Part shown: one piece after another, positions 1-8,213 of the stretch | Position numbering within the stretch: position 1 is the stretch's first letter | How the letters are laid out: every line of letters begins with the position of its first letter | Assembly (NCBI GenBank): GCA_905479735.1 | Contig: CAJQNS010000005.1 | Location: 1-52,752 of the forward strand | Length of the DNA stretch: 52,752 bases | Direction: 5' to 3' | Source: an uncultured Desulfofustis sp. | Lineage (GTDB): Bacteria; Desulfobacterota; Desulfobulbia; Desulfobulbales; Desulfocapsaceae | Position numbers and translations under genes: made by a program | The notes under the pieces: model-generated | Database searches by the model: none | Seen by the model: only the letters and a program-made list of their open reading frames with translations | Told to the model about the DNA's origin: nothing

Positions 1-126
1 GTTTGTTCACTATTTTCATAGCAAGGTTGATGTTTTAAGGGAACATCTTTTAATTTTATAAGGGCTGATAATATGGAAGATGGTAAACCATTATCTAAAG
101 CTTTAAGCGCAATAGAAGGCCAATTG

Positions 127-711
127 TTATTTGATATTTGAAGAGTCTACAATTTTCAGTTGCCATGATGCCTCACCTGGAAACAACTTGTAGGTCAACT
201 CACGGGTACCACCTGTAGGATTAGAATTGTTGTCCGATGACAAATAAATTGGAAAAGATCGTATAATCTCACTCTCTGATATTTGGAACTGATCGTGTCC
301 CATATAGCCGGTAAATAGTTTGTCTCCTTCTTCCGCTTCTGGGAAGTGAACCCGCGATAAACTCTTATCTTTGTTGGATGCATAAGCAATGATGGCCCCA
401 TAGCTCCCAGATCCTTTTGAGACGGTAATAATATAGAACTCATCAAATCCATTTCCGTCGAGATCGGCAACATGTACCTGGTGAATGGGATCAATATCTT
501 CAAATATTTCAGAGAGATTATGCTGAAACCCTGAAGAATTAAGACTTATATTGCTCAGGCTTACGCCCTGGGGGTGGCTCTCTTCAATGGACAAAGATTT
601 ACCTGAATGAGTCATATACTCGCCAGCAAATAAGCCCATATCGGCAAGGTGCAGCAAAAAATAACTCACAGCTATTAGTGGCAAGATGAAGAACTGCTGA
701 TTTCGTTTCAT
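127..711 (-). CDS. Secreted protein resembling PliI-type lysozyme inhibitors
   Basis: A 194-residue protein with an N-terminal hydrophobic segment (about residues 7-25) that looks like a signal peptide or anchor. A calcium-binding-like turn (DLDGNGFDE) follows in the middle. The C-terminal part carries GYMGHDQF, FPIYL and PTGGTRELTY, a pattern I associate from memory with periplasmic I-type lysozyme inhibitor-like proteins. The ATG at 711 is chosen because AAGGTAGAG lies just upstream; an upstream TTG at 726 is less likely. It stands alone on the minus strand. The family call is tentative; export is better supported. Confidence 0.6.
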   Translation of the reverse strand: MKRNQQFFILPLIAVSYFLLHLADMGLFAGEYMTHSGKSLSIEESHPQGVSLSNISLNSSGFQHNLSEIFEDIDPIHQVHVADLDGNGFDEFYIITVSKGSGSYGAIIAYASNKDKSLSRVHFPEAEEGDKLFTGYMGHDQFQISESEIIRSFPIYLSSDNNSNPTGGTRELTYKLFPGEASWQLKIVDSSNIK

Positions 712-1055
712 GATCTCTACCTTCAATGAAAAACGTTTAGCAACTGGATGTTATCTTCAACAATATTTTAAGCTTGGTGACTTACAACCAGCCGATGATA
801 ATTATCGCACCGTTGAGTTAAAGTTACCAGACAACATCCGTATTACATGACAAAAGCAAGTAATCCTATATACGTTCACTTCGTATATCTGTATTTAGAG
901 CAAAGTCATTCGCCCCAATGTTACTTCTTTGACCTTGATGATCAGGTTAGTGGCGCTCTATTTACCAGGCAAATTAAAGGAGACAAAAATGGACGTGAGG
1001 GATGCGAGGCCAAACCCATCGGATAAACGAGCTCCTGGTCCCGATGGTGCCCAGA
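712..1055. other. Gap with possible gene remnants
   Basis: No convincing complete gene. A short plus-strand reading frame at 710-850 (46 codons, ending LPDNIRIT) has coding-like composition and may be the tail of a lost gene. An AAAGGAG followed by ATG at 989 starts a frame that soon runs antisense across the small membrane protein at 1056-1214, so I do not call it. Confidence 0.2.
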
Positions 1056-1214
1056 TCAGTCTATGCCCATCAGTACAGCATAAAAACTGGCTGCCAAGAC
1101 GAGGTAGACTAACCAGAACTTTAAGGTGGTCGGGTCAGCAGTGGACTTTCCCCGAAACAATCGGGTAAGTCCGATCAGAGCTGCTGGAATCAATAACGCG
1201 ATGAATATCTTCAT
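1056..1214 (-). CDS. Small two-helix membrane protein (52 aa)
   Basis: Reverse-strand translation gives a 52-residue protein starting MKIFIALLIP and ending AVLMGID. Two hydrophobic stretches (residues 2-19 and 31-49) are separated by a short basic, polar loop (RGKSTADPTT), so it should be an inner-membrane hairpin. A good ribosome site (GGAGAGGAGC) precedes the ATG. The lipoprotein gene 20 bp upstream on the same strand suggests an operon. I do not recognise the family. It is short enough to be missed by standard gene calling. Confidence 0.6.
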   Translation of the reverse strand: MKIFIALLIPAALIGLTRLFRGKSTADPTTLKFWLVYLVLAASFYAVLMGID

Positions 1215-1234
1215 GCTCCTCTCCGCTTTTAAGT

Positions 1235-1648
1235 CTACTTTTCAAGCGCTTTTAAGCTGCGAGTGTCCACATCTTTAAAAACTTGACTTTCAAGATGATA
1301 TTGTTTTTGCAGATCATTGCTTTTTCTCGCTTCATTAAGCTGCTGCTGCTCAATACTCATCCTGATTTGGCGGTCAAGGGATTCTTCCTCAGTTTCACAC
1401 TGCCGAAACGCGTCTGACCAGCCTTGAGCGTATTGTTTATCAGAATCAAACCTGTCTACGTCTTTTTTAAACTCTTCAAACATGTTGCCACCTGCCTTTT
1501 TACCAGAGTGACAGCCATCATCAAAGCCTTCAACGTAGGCCAGAGGATACCCCTTATCGATCATGGTCTGTTTCTGGTCGGCGCAACCAATCAGGGTGAT
1601 AAGACATAACACTGAAGCTATAGCCCACAGTAGACGAGTAGCAGTCAT
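1235..1648 (-). CDS. Small lipoprotein of unknown function
   Basis: A 137-residue protein with a lipoprotein signal: a hydrophobic stretch and the lipobox LIGC (Cys22). Mature residues contain YVEGFDDGCHSGKKAG and YAQGWSDAFRQCE, two related G-F/W-x-D-x-C/F segments that look like an internal duplication with conserved Cys. The C-terminal third is charged and probably helical. GGAGAAGAAACT precedes the ATG. It probably shares a transcript with the two-helix membrane protein downstream (1056-1214). Function unknown. Confidence 0.7.
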   Translation of the reverse strand: MTATRLLWAIASVLCLITLIGCADQKQTMIDKGYPLAYVEGFDDGCHSGKKAGGNMFEEFKKDVDRFDSDKQYAQGWSDAFRQCETEEESLDRQIRMSIEQQQLNEARKSNDLQKQYHLESQVFKDVDTRSLKALEK

Positions 1649-1801
1649 AGTTTCTTCTCCATTTATCTGTATGATTTTATTGATGGTGATCAGAACGCAT
1701 CTCCCTGGTATTAAGATAGCAAATTAGTAGGGTGGTCGGATTGTAATTTGCGAACACGCCCTCCATATACATATAGCTGCAAGCAGTAACTTATTTCGTG
1801 G

Positions 1802-2461
1802 TTAAGGGATTGGAGCAGTGGAGCTCAAAGGGCTTCCAGAAATAGTGACAGTCGGGTCTGGAGAAGTAGCCGTAACAGTGAGAGTTTGTCCCGGATTTAA
1901 TAAAGCAAAAGGAATAAAGACTGTCCCAGAGTACGAAGAACCATCAGGTCTGGTTTCTGACGTTTCTTGACCGATTAGAGAGCCAGTGTCTCCGTTCGTA
2001 AGTGTGTAAGACACCTCTACCGGCCCATTAGTAACTGTCCAATCAAAGCCAACCCTCCAATTAAGGTCGCTTCCGTCCTGAACAATCTGAAGGTTAGAGA
2101 TCGTAGCTACGGTTCTTGATTGGTCAACTACATGCTGTCTTTGTCTGGGATCAGTCGTGTCATGAGAATGTTTGTGAGCGTCGGAGTCTGGGTGTGGGTC
2201 AGTGTGAGAATGTGAATCGGCATGCGTGTCTGGATGATTTTCGTCGTGGGTGTGGGGATGCTCATGCTCAACTAACTGACCACTTGTTTGAGCATGAGCA
2301 GGTATGAAGATGGATTCAATTATGGGTGTTTCCCACTTGGCGGGAAGTACATGGTAGGCCGCCAATACAGTGAGACCACCTGCAATTTGTTTTACTGCTT
2401 TTCTTCTACCTTTACTTTTGATTACGATCGCTTCTTCTCTTTTATGAGGATCGTCTACCAT
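1802..2461 (-). CDS. Tat-exported His-rich protein with PAHAQTSG leader (copy 1)
   Basis: A 219-residue protein. The N-terminus has a twin-arginine stretch (KGRRKAVKQIAGG, residues 17-29) and ends with PAHAQTSG, where AHA is a plausible signal-peptidase site. Between them lies KWETPIIESIFI, shared almost exactly with the protein at 6105-6977. The mature protein opens with about 35 residues in which every second or third residue is His, mixed with Asp/Glu (about residues 65-100), a likely metal-binding linker. A single beta-sandwich-like domain of about 105 residues follows. The start is fixed by AGGAGTAAACG before ATG. No enzyme motif is seen; an exported metal-binding or surface protein is the best description. 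Confidence 0.65.
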   Translation of the reverse strand: MVDDPHKREEAIVIKSKGRRKAVKQIAGGLTVLAAYHVLPAKWETPIIESIFIPAHAQTSGQLVEHEHPHTHDENHPDTHADSHSHTDPHPDSDAHKHSHDTTDPRQRQHVVDQSRTVATISNLQIVQDGSDLNWRVGFDWTVTNGPVEVSYTLTNGDTGSLIGQETSETRPDGSSYSGTVFIPFALLNPGQTLTVTATSPDPTVTISGSPLSSTAPIP

Positions 2462-2713
2462 CGTTTACTCCTTGGTTATAAATTATATATATGGACTCAC
2501 GCAATTTTCAATGAACTCACAAGGCATGTCTCTAGAAATTACTCCCACACAGTGGTAATGTAAATCAGATTTCTTTGTGCTGAAGGCTAGGTGTTGATCT
2601 GGCATCATCGGGCGTACGTCAAGTCGGCTGATGCGATACCTGCCCAGGCATCCGCCGCGCTAGCCACAATCTTTCACAGAGGCATCAACTACTTTGAAGT
2701 CCCCTGTAAACTA

Positions 2714-3235
2714 TCATTTGCACCCCTTGGGACAATCGTACAAGCACTCGCCCACTTCACGCTTGCCATTTGCTTGTCTGACGTAGCAGCGCTTCTTGGT
2801 TTTACAATTGCAATATTGCTGCAATTTCCACCCATTATTAGACGGATAGTTGACATGTGGTTTATCACCCCTGCTCTGGTGATGGTTCTCATGGCCGGGG
2901 CGAATGATCTCTATTGACGACACCGCATGATCCAGCCCATGGCCGATATAATCATGGTCTTCCATCACACGCAACGAACGTCCCCGGAAGTTAGAGTCTT
3001 CGTATAAAATCACCTCCATATCTCTGTCAACCTCGATCGAGGCGATGTCATCGTTCCAGTTTTCATCTTTCAGGTTGCGGATGCTGTCTGAAGTGCAGAA
3101 CCGATCGCCTCTATAGTCCTCCTGGTCGTAGACGCACACTTCTTCACGAGCCGAGGCCAGACCGCAAGACAATCCAAAGACCAATACCAGGCTGAGCATT
3201 GTTACCTTAATGAGGGGATTAATTGATGTCTCCAT
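2714..3235 (-). CDS. Secreted beta/gamma-crystallin-like protein (copy A)
   Basis: A 173-residue protein with a signal peptide ending near GLASA. The core has two Greek-key-like motifs: VCVYDQEDYRGDRFC with an N-D-D-I-A-S-I-E strand, then VILYEDSNFRGRSL with a V-S-S-I-E strand, as in beta/gamma-crystallins, which often bind Ca2+. A His-rich linker and a C-terminal segment with six Cys follow (YCNCKTKKRCY, CLYDCPKGC), so the tail is probably disulfide- or metal-stabilised. AAAGGAGA lies 8 bases upstream of the ATG at 3235; the TTG two codons earlier is too close. About 94% identical to the gene at 19903-20424. Confidence 0.75.
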   Translation of the reverse strand: METSINPLIKVTMLSLVLVFGLSCGLASAREEVCVYDQEDYRGDRFCTSDSIRNLKDENWNDDIASIEVDRDMEVILYEDSNFRGRSLRVMEDHDYIGHGLDHAVSSIEIIRPGHENHHQSRGDKPHVNYPSNNGWKLQQYCNCKTKKRCYVRQANGKREVGECLYDCPKGCK

Positions 3236-3241
3236 GTTCAA

Positions 3242-3670
3242 ATCTCCTTTTGGTTAGGTATTGACTACGAAATCCCTTTACTTCATGAGCTGACGTATAA
3301 AATTTGAGTGCACAATACTGCGCTCAGAGCACTGCGGAGTTCTCAGTTTTGGAGAGAAACAATTAGATATTGTGTCTCCTTAAACTGCTTTTTTCACTAC
3401 TTGGATTTTTGATGTCATGGGCGAAACTATTTATTATTCCAGGAACTGTCAATGATAACTATTCCTATCTTGACAGAAAATCAGTGTTGTTTAATGTTGC
3501 TCTATTAAGCTGTAACCAGAATGAATTGTTAATCTTTCCTGGATGTATAACTCACTTGTATTGCTTTCGATATTTTGATGTCTGTGTACCACTGACTAAG
3601 CAAGGGAAAAGTCCTATCTGGAAAAGGGATTTCACGCTCATTCCCACTTTATCGAACAGCCCACTTCTAT
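3242..3670. other. Intergenic stretch without a recognisable gene
   Basis: AT-rich sequence. An open plus-strand frame (3370-3693) has no homology I recognise and no ribosome site. The right end (about 3596-3670) is open in the frame of the PAN/Apple fragment but carries no signal peptide, suggesting that the 5' part of that gene was lost. Confidence 0.3.
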
Positions 3671-3865
3671 GTGAATCACGAGAAAGGCGATGATTACAAG
3701 AATTTCACTGTTACCAACGTCGAAGAATGCGCCCGAGCCTGTGACCGCGACAACAAGTGCCGATCATTCAATTACGGTAAGGAGCGTCGTGATTGCTGGT
3801 TGAAACATAACAATCCCCGGGGCGTACCGAATAATACGGTGATCTCTGGAGTCAAAGAACGTTAG
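3671..3865 (+). pseudogene. PAN/Apple domain fragment, 5'-truncated
   Basis: About 64 residues with the PAN/Apple pattern: a K-G-D-D-Y-K-N-F start, VEECARACDRDNKCRSFNY, CWLKHN and a VISGVK end. Four Cys sit in the positions that make the domain's disulfides, so the protein should be extracytoplasmic. Nothing resembling a signal peptide precedes it in frame (a TGA lies at 3593) and the only starts are GTG/TTG without a clear ribosome site. I read it as the surviving 3' end of a secreted PAN-domain gene; a translated short form cannot be excluded. Confidence 0.5.
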
Positions 3866-3993
3866 GCAGCATGTACGAAGAAGATTCTGAACTCCTCTGT
3901 GGGCAGGAACATCGATAGAAGAGATCAACTCTGCGCTGGGGCGTTCATAAATCAAAATCAAATCAATTTTCACACATCAGGAGAGCGACCATT

Positions 3994-4365
3994 ATGATGA
4001 GTTTCACCGAAGCGGTAGGAACATGTCTGAAAGAGAAATACTTTAATTTCAATGACCGGGCTCAGCGCTCCGAATATTGGTGGTTTGCATTATTTGTATG
4101 GAGCGGGACGATTGGGTTAACAGTTCTCGATAACCTAATATTCAACAATCCATCAGGTTACGGCATCTTAAGCACCATTTGGGGATTAGCCCTTTTACTG
4201 CCATCAATTGGAGTTGGTGTTCGACGTCTGCACGACCTGGATAAGTCAGGTTGGTGGCTTCTGATTCCGATTATCCCGATTATCGGATTTATTATTCTGA
4301 TATTTTGGATGGTACAGCAGGGCACAGCTGGGCAGAACCGGTTCGGTGCCGATCCTCTCAACTAA
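3994..4365 (+). CDS. DUF805 family inner-membrane protein
   Basis: A 123-residue membrane protein with the DUF805 layout: an N-terminal cytoplasmic N-F-x-x-R-A-Q-R-S-E-Y-W-W segment (residues 19-31), then four hydrophobic helices, with the conserved G-V-R-R-L-H-D-L-D-K-S-G-W-W turn (about 74-87) and the N-R-F-G-A-D-P end. Full family length. AGGAG lies upstream of ATG-ATG at 3994/3997. Function of the family is unknown; some members sit near stress or envelope genes. It stands alone here. Confidence 0.88.
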   Translation: MMSFTEAVGTCLKEKYFNFNDRAQRSEYWWFALFVWSGTIGLTVLDNLIFNNPSGYGILSTIWGLALLLPSIGVGVRRLHDLDKSGWWLLIPIIPIIGFIILIFWMVQQGTAGQNRFGADPLN

Positions 4366-4443
4366 GTGATATTGGATCGGGGGGCGCTGTCTAAATCCTA
4401 CACTTTATCCTGATTGAGTTGCCGAACTGATGGAGGATCTAAC

Positions 4444-4830
4444 TTGGATTTTCTCTCCTCATTATTTGTCGCAAAGCCGCTCAATATTTTTGTAGTAGCA
4501 GTTCTACTTCTTACGGGATATCACGTTTTACGCTTTACAGAACTCGGTAGAAACCGACATCCTCGATCGCTTCTTATTGCCTCAATGGCTTGGGGACTTT
4601 AGGCAACTTGGGAACTGCTGGTTTTGATCCAAGCCCCTGGGGCGAACATCAGAGTTGATCTGTTACTGGTCTGTCCGATCCTTTTGGTGATTTCGATCTG
4701 GTTTACGATTCGAGCCTCCAGGCGGATCAATTTTACTTCGAAGTCTATTATTAAAATATTTCCAACAAAAACTTCTACAAAACAAGGCCATAGAAATGCT
4801 AGAGGATTATGTTATTTTTTTATCGTTTAG
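4444..4830 (+). pseudogene. Small membrane protein gene interrupted by in-frame TAG
   Basis: A GGAGG site 7 bases before a TTG at 4444 opens a frame coding a hydrophobic helix (residues 11-22), a basic segment (RNRHPRS), then MAWGL followed by TAG at 4600-4602. The same frame continues without shift as ATWELLVLIQAPGANIRVDLLL and a second helix, ending at 4830. From memory, intact relatives of this family read W-G-L-Y-A-x-W-E here, so the stop sits where Tyr is expected, one base change away. The extended basic tail after residue 100 may also be abnormal. Recent nonsense mutation is the simplest explanation; TAG decoding as pyrrolysine is unlikely at a Tyr site. Confidence 0.6.
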
Positions 4831-4891
4831 CATCAGGAGTGTTAGATATCCTGCAATGTGCTTTTAAATTCTATCTCTCTCCACCGACCGG

Positions 4892-6019
4892 ATGTCCAGA
4901 TTTCCAATTCTTGATATTTGCGCCAGGCTAGATGGACATGCCCATCAGCAGAAATTATTGATTGAATACTGCCGGAACTTTACAGAGTGGCACGCTCTGC
5001 TCAGCAAAGCTGAGACAGAAGGAATGGCACCGCTTCTCAGAAAACATTTGAGAGAAGCCGATGCACCATATCCAGTTGGTGTCCAACGAAGTCTCAACGT
5101 TCTGTATGAACATCACAAGTATAAGGCTCAAATTCGTCTTGCACTGTTACAGGAAGTTATAAAAATATTTAGACGCAGTGGATTACGACCGATTTTGATA
5201 AAAGGTGCAGCTTTATGCTATACGCTCTATCATGATCCGGCACTGCGACCCATGCGTGATATTGATCTCTTGTTCGACAAGAGTGAGGTCGACCAGGCTC
5301 AAGCTTTATTGCGAGAATTCGGTTTTTCCCAGTCGGCTCTGCCGATTCCAAAGGATCATCACCATCTTCCCTCACTACATAAAATCATAGATGGTGTTGA
5401 GATTTGTATTGAGCTTCATAGAGGTTTATATCCCAACTGCCAACCTTACTATCCTAAAGTTGATTTTGATAATCTCTATTCAACCGGAATAACAATCAGT
5501 ATGGGGAGTGCCGAGGCAACAACGTTCAACCTCGAAGAAACTATCCACTATATATATCAACATGGGCTCAGAGCACCCCTGACATATGAACCGTATAAAC
5601 TCATTAATGTGGCAGATATTATTAGCTTCATTGAGAAGTATGGACGAGAACTGAACTGGGAAGAGATAGAAATGAACTATCCGATACTCTGCAAGGCAAT
5701 ACCATTACTGCATTATGTCTCACCGTGGAATCCAGATAGATTACCAGAGCGAATAGAGGTACCAAAATCGAGGATACATCTTGAGCCAAAAGCCTATCGA
5801 GGGTGGCCCAACAAACGGCTGAAGGAGTTTAAAGATGAAAAGCGAAACATGCTCTACATGCTTCGAGTTACGTTTATGCCCTCGAAATGGTGGTTAGGAG
5901 TCTACTATGGGGCGAACACATTCATTGGCGGCATCTGGTGCATGTTGTCGAAGCATTCATTCCATGTTTTATGGTGGGCAAAACTTTACTATTCATTGAG
6001 CAAGATGAGAGAGTCATAG
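4892..6019 (+). CDS. NTP_transf_5 family nucleotidyltransferase
   Basis: A 375-residue protein matching the uncharacterised nucleotidyltransferase family PF14907. A helical N-terminal region (1-90) precedes the nucleotidyltransferase core: LIKGAAL (102-108) corresponds to the G-[GS] helix and LRPMRDIDLLF (118-128) holds the two metal-binding Asp (D123, D125). A third acidic position is probably in EICIELH (about 171-177). The C-terminal 80 residues are basic and partly hydrophobic. The substrate is unknown. Such genes often lie beside PqqD-like and HPr-kinase-like genes in exported-polymer loci; here the only partner is the Tat-exported His-rich protein 85 bp downstream, which it may modify or whose partner it may make (inference). 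Confidence 0.8.
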   Translation: MSRFPILDICARLDGHAHQQKLLIEYCRNFTEWHALLSKAETEGMAPLLRKHLREADAPYPVGVQRSLNVLYEHHKYKAQIRLALLQEVIKIFRRSGLRPILIKGAALCYTLYHDPALRPMRDIDLLFDKSEVDQAQALLREFGFSQSALPIPKDHHHLPSLHKIIDGVEICIELHRGLYPNCQPYYPKVDFDNLYSTGITISMGSAEATTFNLEETIHYIYQHGLRAPLTYEPYKLINVADIISFIEKYGRELNWEEIEMNYPILCKAIPLLHYVSPWNPDRLPERIEVPKSRIHLEPKAYRGWPNKRLKEFKDEKRNMLYMLRVTFMPSKWWLGVYYGANTFIGGIWCMLSKHSFHVLWWAKLYYSLSKMRES

Positions 6020-6104
6020 GACTTTGCCTATCCTTCATATTGACAAGCAGGTTCTCATAGATATGATAGGGAGCATCTCGTTAAACTGACTCCAGGTGAT
6101 TTTG

Positions 6105-6977
6105 ATGACTGATCAGAACAGAAATGATAAACTGGATAAATCTAGGCCAGATTCTAAAATAACTCGTAGAAAAGCAGTAAAGACCATTGCAGGTGGCATT
6201 ACTGCACTAGCAGCCTATCATACACTTCCCGCTAAATGGGAGAAACCAATCTTAGAGTCTATTTTTATTCCGGCCCATGCTCAGACAAGCGGAAACAACG
6301 GCATCGCACCAGTCGACCCCTCCATACCAGTGACACCGGGTCATCCGGGTCATCCAGACTATCCACTGGCCCCGAGTCATCCCGACCACCCTCACAACAA
6401 CCCGATGGCCGTTATCGGCAGTTTCACTACTCTTGACATAGTTTCAACGACTGCTTTCATTAGTGTGGATATAACAGTAAACCGAATCGCTCAATACACC
6501 TTTACTCTTGTTAACCTTCAGAATAGCTCATCTGATACTTTAGATTATATTGCCCAGACAATACCAGTAACGGTTAGTCCAACTTTTGGTATTGAGGGTA
6601 AGGCTGGTGATACCGTTGAACTGACGGTTACAAATAATCTTACCTCAGAGGTGGATACGGCCCAGTATGTCATTGAGTCAACCAACACCGTTACTGTCTT
6701 GACGGATGGAGGGTGTGACCAAGATTTTTCCCTGGCGGGAAATACCAACAAAATTTTTACTATTACCATAAGACCCAGCCCCGGGGCCGGAGAATCAGTC
6801 ACTATTGAAGAGATTAAAGATGGGGCGACGAATTTTACTTTTACCAGAGATACAGATTCAAACGGTGAGATTACACAGCCAATCATTATGCAAATTACGG
6901 ATATCGGCTCAAATAAGGGCTTGCGGGCAACCTATCAGGGTGCCGTTGGTAGTTGCACAGTGCGGGTAAATCCTTAG
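6105..6977 (+). CDS. Tat-exported His/Pro-rich protein with PAHAQTSG leader (copy 2)
   Basis: A 290-residue protein whose first 65 residues parallel the protein at 1802-2461: ITRRKAVKTIAGG, LAAYHTLPAKWEKPI, ESIFIPAHAQTSG. The twin Arg and the AHA site indicate Tat export and signal-peptidase cleavage. A Pro/His-rich linker (PGHPGHPDYP, SHPDHPHNNP) follows, then about 190 residues of beta-rich sequence that look like two immunoglobulin-like domains; the second contains the only Cys pair of the mature part (in GGCDQDF and GSCTVRV). ATG 6105 is preferred because AGGTG lies 8 bases upstream; GTG 6096 is in frame. No catalytic motif seen. Confidence 0.65.
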   Translation: MTDQNRNDKLDKSRPDSKITRRKAVKTIAGGITALAAYHTLPAKWEKPILESIFIPAHAQTSGNNGIAPVDPSIPVTPGHPGHPDYPLAPSHPDHPHNNPMAVIGSFTTLDIVSTTAFISVDITVNRIAQYTFTLVNLQNSSSDTLDYIAQTIPVTVSPTFGIEGKAGDTVELTVTNNLTSEVDTAQYVIESTNTVTVLTDGGCDQDFSLAGNTNKIFTITIRPSPGAGESVTIEEIKDGATNFTFTRDTDSNGEITQPIIMQITDIGSNKGLRATYQGAVGSCTVRVNP

Positions 6978-7332
6978 CAAGGGGGGCTAGGCCGATTTTC
7001 TGTTCGCCCAGTGATAGCAGAATTTTATTGTTGTCGCCTATTCAGGTGCTTTCTGTATATGCATGTGATTCCTGCCGTAGGATTCAAGTCATAAGGTAAT
7101 TACTGCGATCGTAAGCTGTATATCAGATTGCCCATACAACTCTCTTGTTGCAGCGTGCTGACAATGGCCTAACCTTGTTCCTGTTTATCTACAATTTCTC
7201 ACCACCGGAACGTTCAACGCCGTCAAACCGAAAATAATCAGGAAGAATCTTCGAGTTGGGAATTAGTCTAAAATTAAAGACTACCATTGAAAACCTCGAG
7301 CATAGCCGTTATTGAAATGTTGTCCAAAACAT
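6978..7332. other. Intergenic stretch, nothing recognised
   Basis: A 355-bp gap between a plus-strand and a minus-strand gene (convergent). I see no tRNA, no complete reading frame and no obvious strong terminator hairpin. Confidence 0.3.
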
Positions 7333-7923
7333 CTATATGAAAAGTGTTGTGTTCGAATGAGAAGAACTTGCAAGAAAGGCTCCCACACCTCCAGACTCTA
7401 CACCATCAATCAAATCCGATGATTTTAGACCCATAAGGTCAACAGTCATCTGGCATGCAATAATCCTTACACCGTACTCCTGAGCCATATTGATAAGTGA
7501 CTCAAGCGGTTCTATATTTTTTCTCTTCATCATAAACTTAAACAGCTTGGGCCCGATCCCGCCAAAATTCATCTTCGAAGTCCCCAGTTTTTTAGAACCT
7601 TTCGGTCGCATCGCAAGCACCATTTTTTCAAGAAAACCTCTTCCGGCAGTATTGAAAGAAGATTTTTTCAAGACATCCAACCCCCAAAAGGTTGCAAATA
7701 TAGTAACCTTCATATCCATAGCTATACAACCGTTTGCAATGATAAAGGCCGCCATGGCTTTGTCGAAATCACCGCTGAACAATACCATGGTCAGGTGATC
7801 ATCCTTTTTTTCAAGAGCTGCAATACGGTTTTCAAGCTCGGTCACTTTCTTAGAAATGTCATCAGAAACCATTGAGCTTTTTCCCGTATCATTAATAGTG
7901 TCGATTTCCATTTGTACGCTCAT
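7333..7923 (-). CDS. DsrE/DsrF-like (DsrE2) sulfur-carrier-type protein
   Basis: A 196-residue protein. A coiled-coil-like N-terminal segment (to about residue 50: ELENRIAALEKKDD) is followed by a DsrE2 domain: LTMVLFSGDFDKAMAAFIIANG, VTIFATFWGLDVL, a basic linker, MNFGGIGPKLFKFMMK, then EYGVRIIACQMTVDLMGLKSSDLIDGVESGGVGAFL. The Cys in IIACQMT is the residue used for persulfide binding in the family. The ATG at 7923 is chosen over an upstream TTG; the ribosome site is weak. Full family length. Probably cytoplasmic sulfur transfer or sulfur-level sensing; no partner gene is adjacent. Confidence 0.85.
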   Translation of the reverse strand: MSVQMEIDTINDTGKSSMVSDDISKKVTELENRIAALEKKDDHLTMVLFSGDFDKAMAAFIIANGCIAMDMKVTIFATFWGLDVLKKSSFNTAGRGFLEKMVLAMRPKGSKKLGTSKMNFGGIGPKLFKFMMKRKNIEPLESLINMAQEYGVRIIACQMTVDLMGLKSSDLIDGVESGGVGAFLASSSHSNTTLFI

Positions 7924-8213
7924 TGCTCTGTCCAACCAGTCAGGTGGTTAAGAATCACAACTGTTTTTTTCAAAGACAGTCTTCAGAATCAATATTTCCG
8001 TTTATCTTCAAGCTGACTTGGGAGAGCCACTCGTTCAACAGAACTCGAAGATGTGTGATCTTTTATAATTAAAGCCATATCGAACCCAAAAATGAAGCCA
8101 CTCAATTCGGAGGAAACAGTGATTAGCCAGAAGTTTGGGGTGGCAAACTCTTAATTTCTAGCACAAAATTGGATCAGCTTTACACGATAAGATCTGATCA
8201 GAGCGGTTCCTGG

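Noticed and set aside
31-141. Short plus-strand coding-like stretch at the left edge (GKPLSKALSAIEGQLLFDI then TGA)
   Set aside because: Only 22 codons from the ATG, an upstream in-frame TGA, and overlap with the end of the 127-711 gene; too little to call.
929-1168. Plus-strand open frame of 79 codons
   Set aside because: It runs antisense over the better-supported two-helix membrane protein at 1056-1214; no family signal, though an AAAGGAG lies before an internal ATG at 989.
3370-3693. 107-codon plus-strand open frame
   Set aside because: No ribosome site, odd composition, and it overlaps the PAN-domain fragment in another frame.
4600-4602. TAG as pyrrolysine
   Set aside because: The position is expected to be Tyr in a small membrane protein; no methylamine methyltransferase or pyl gene is present in the window.
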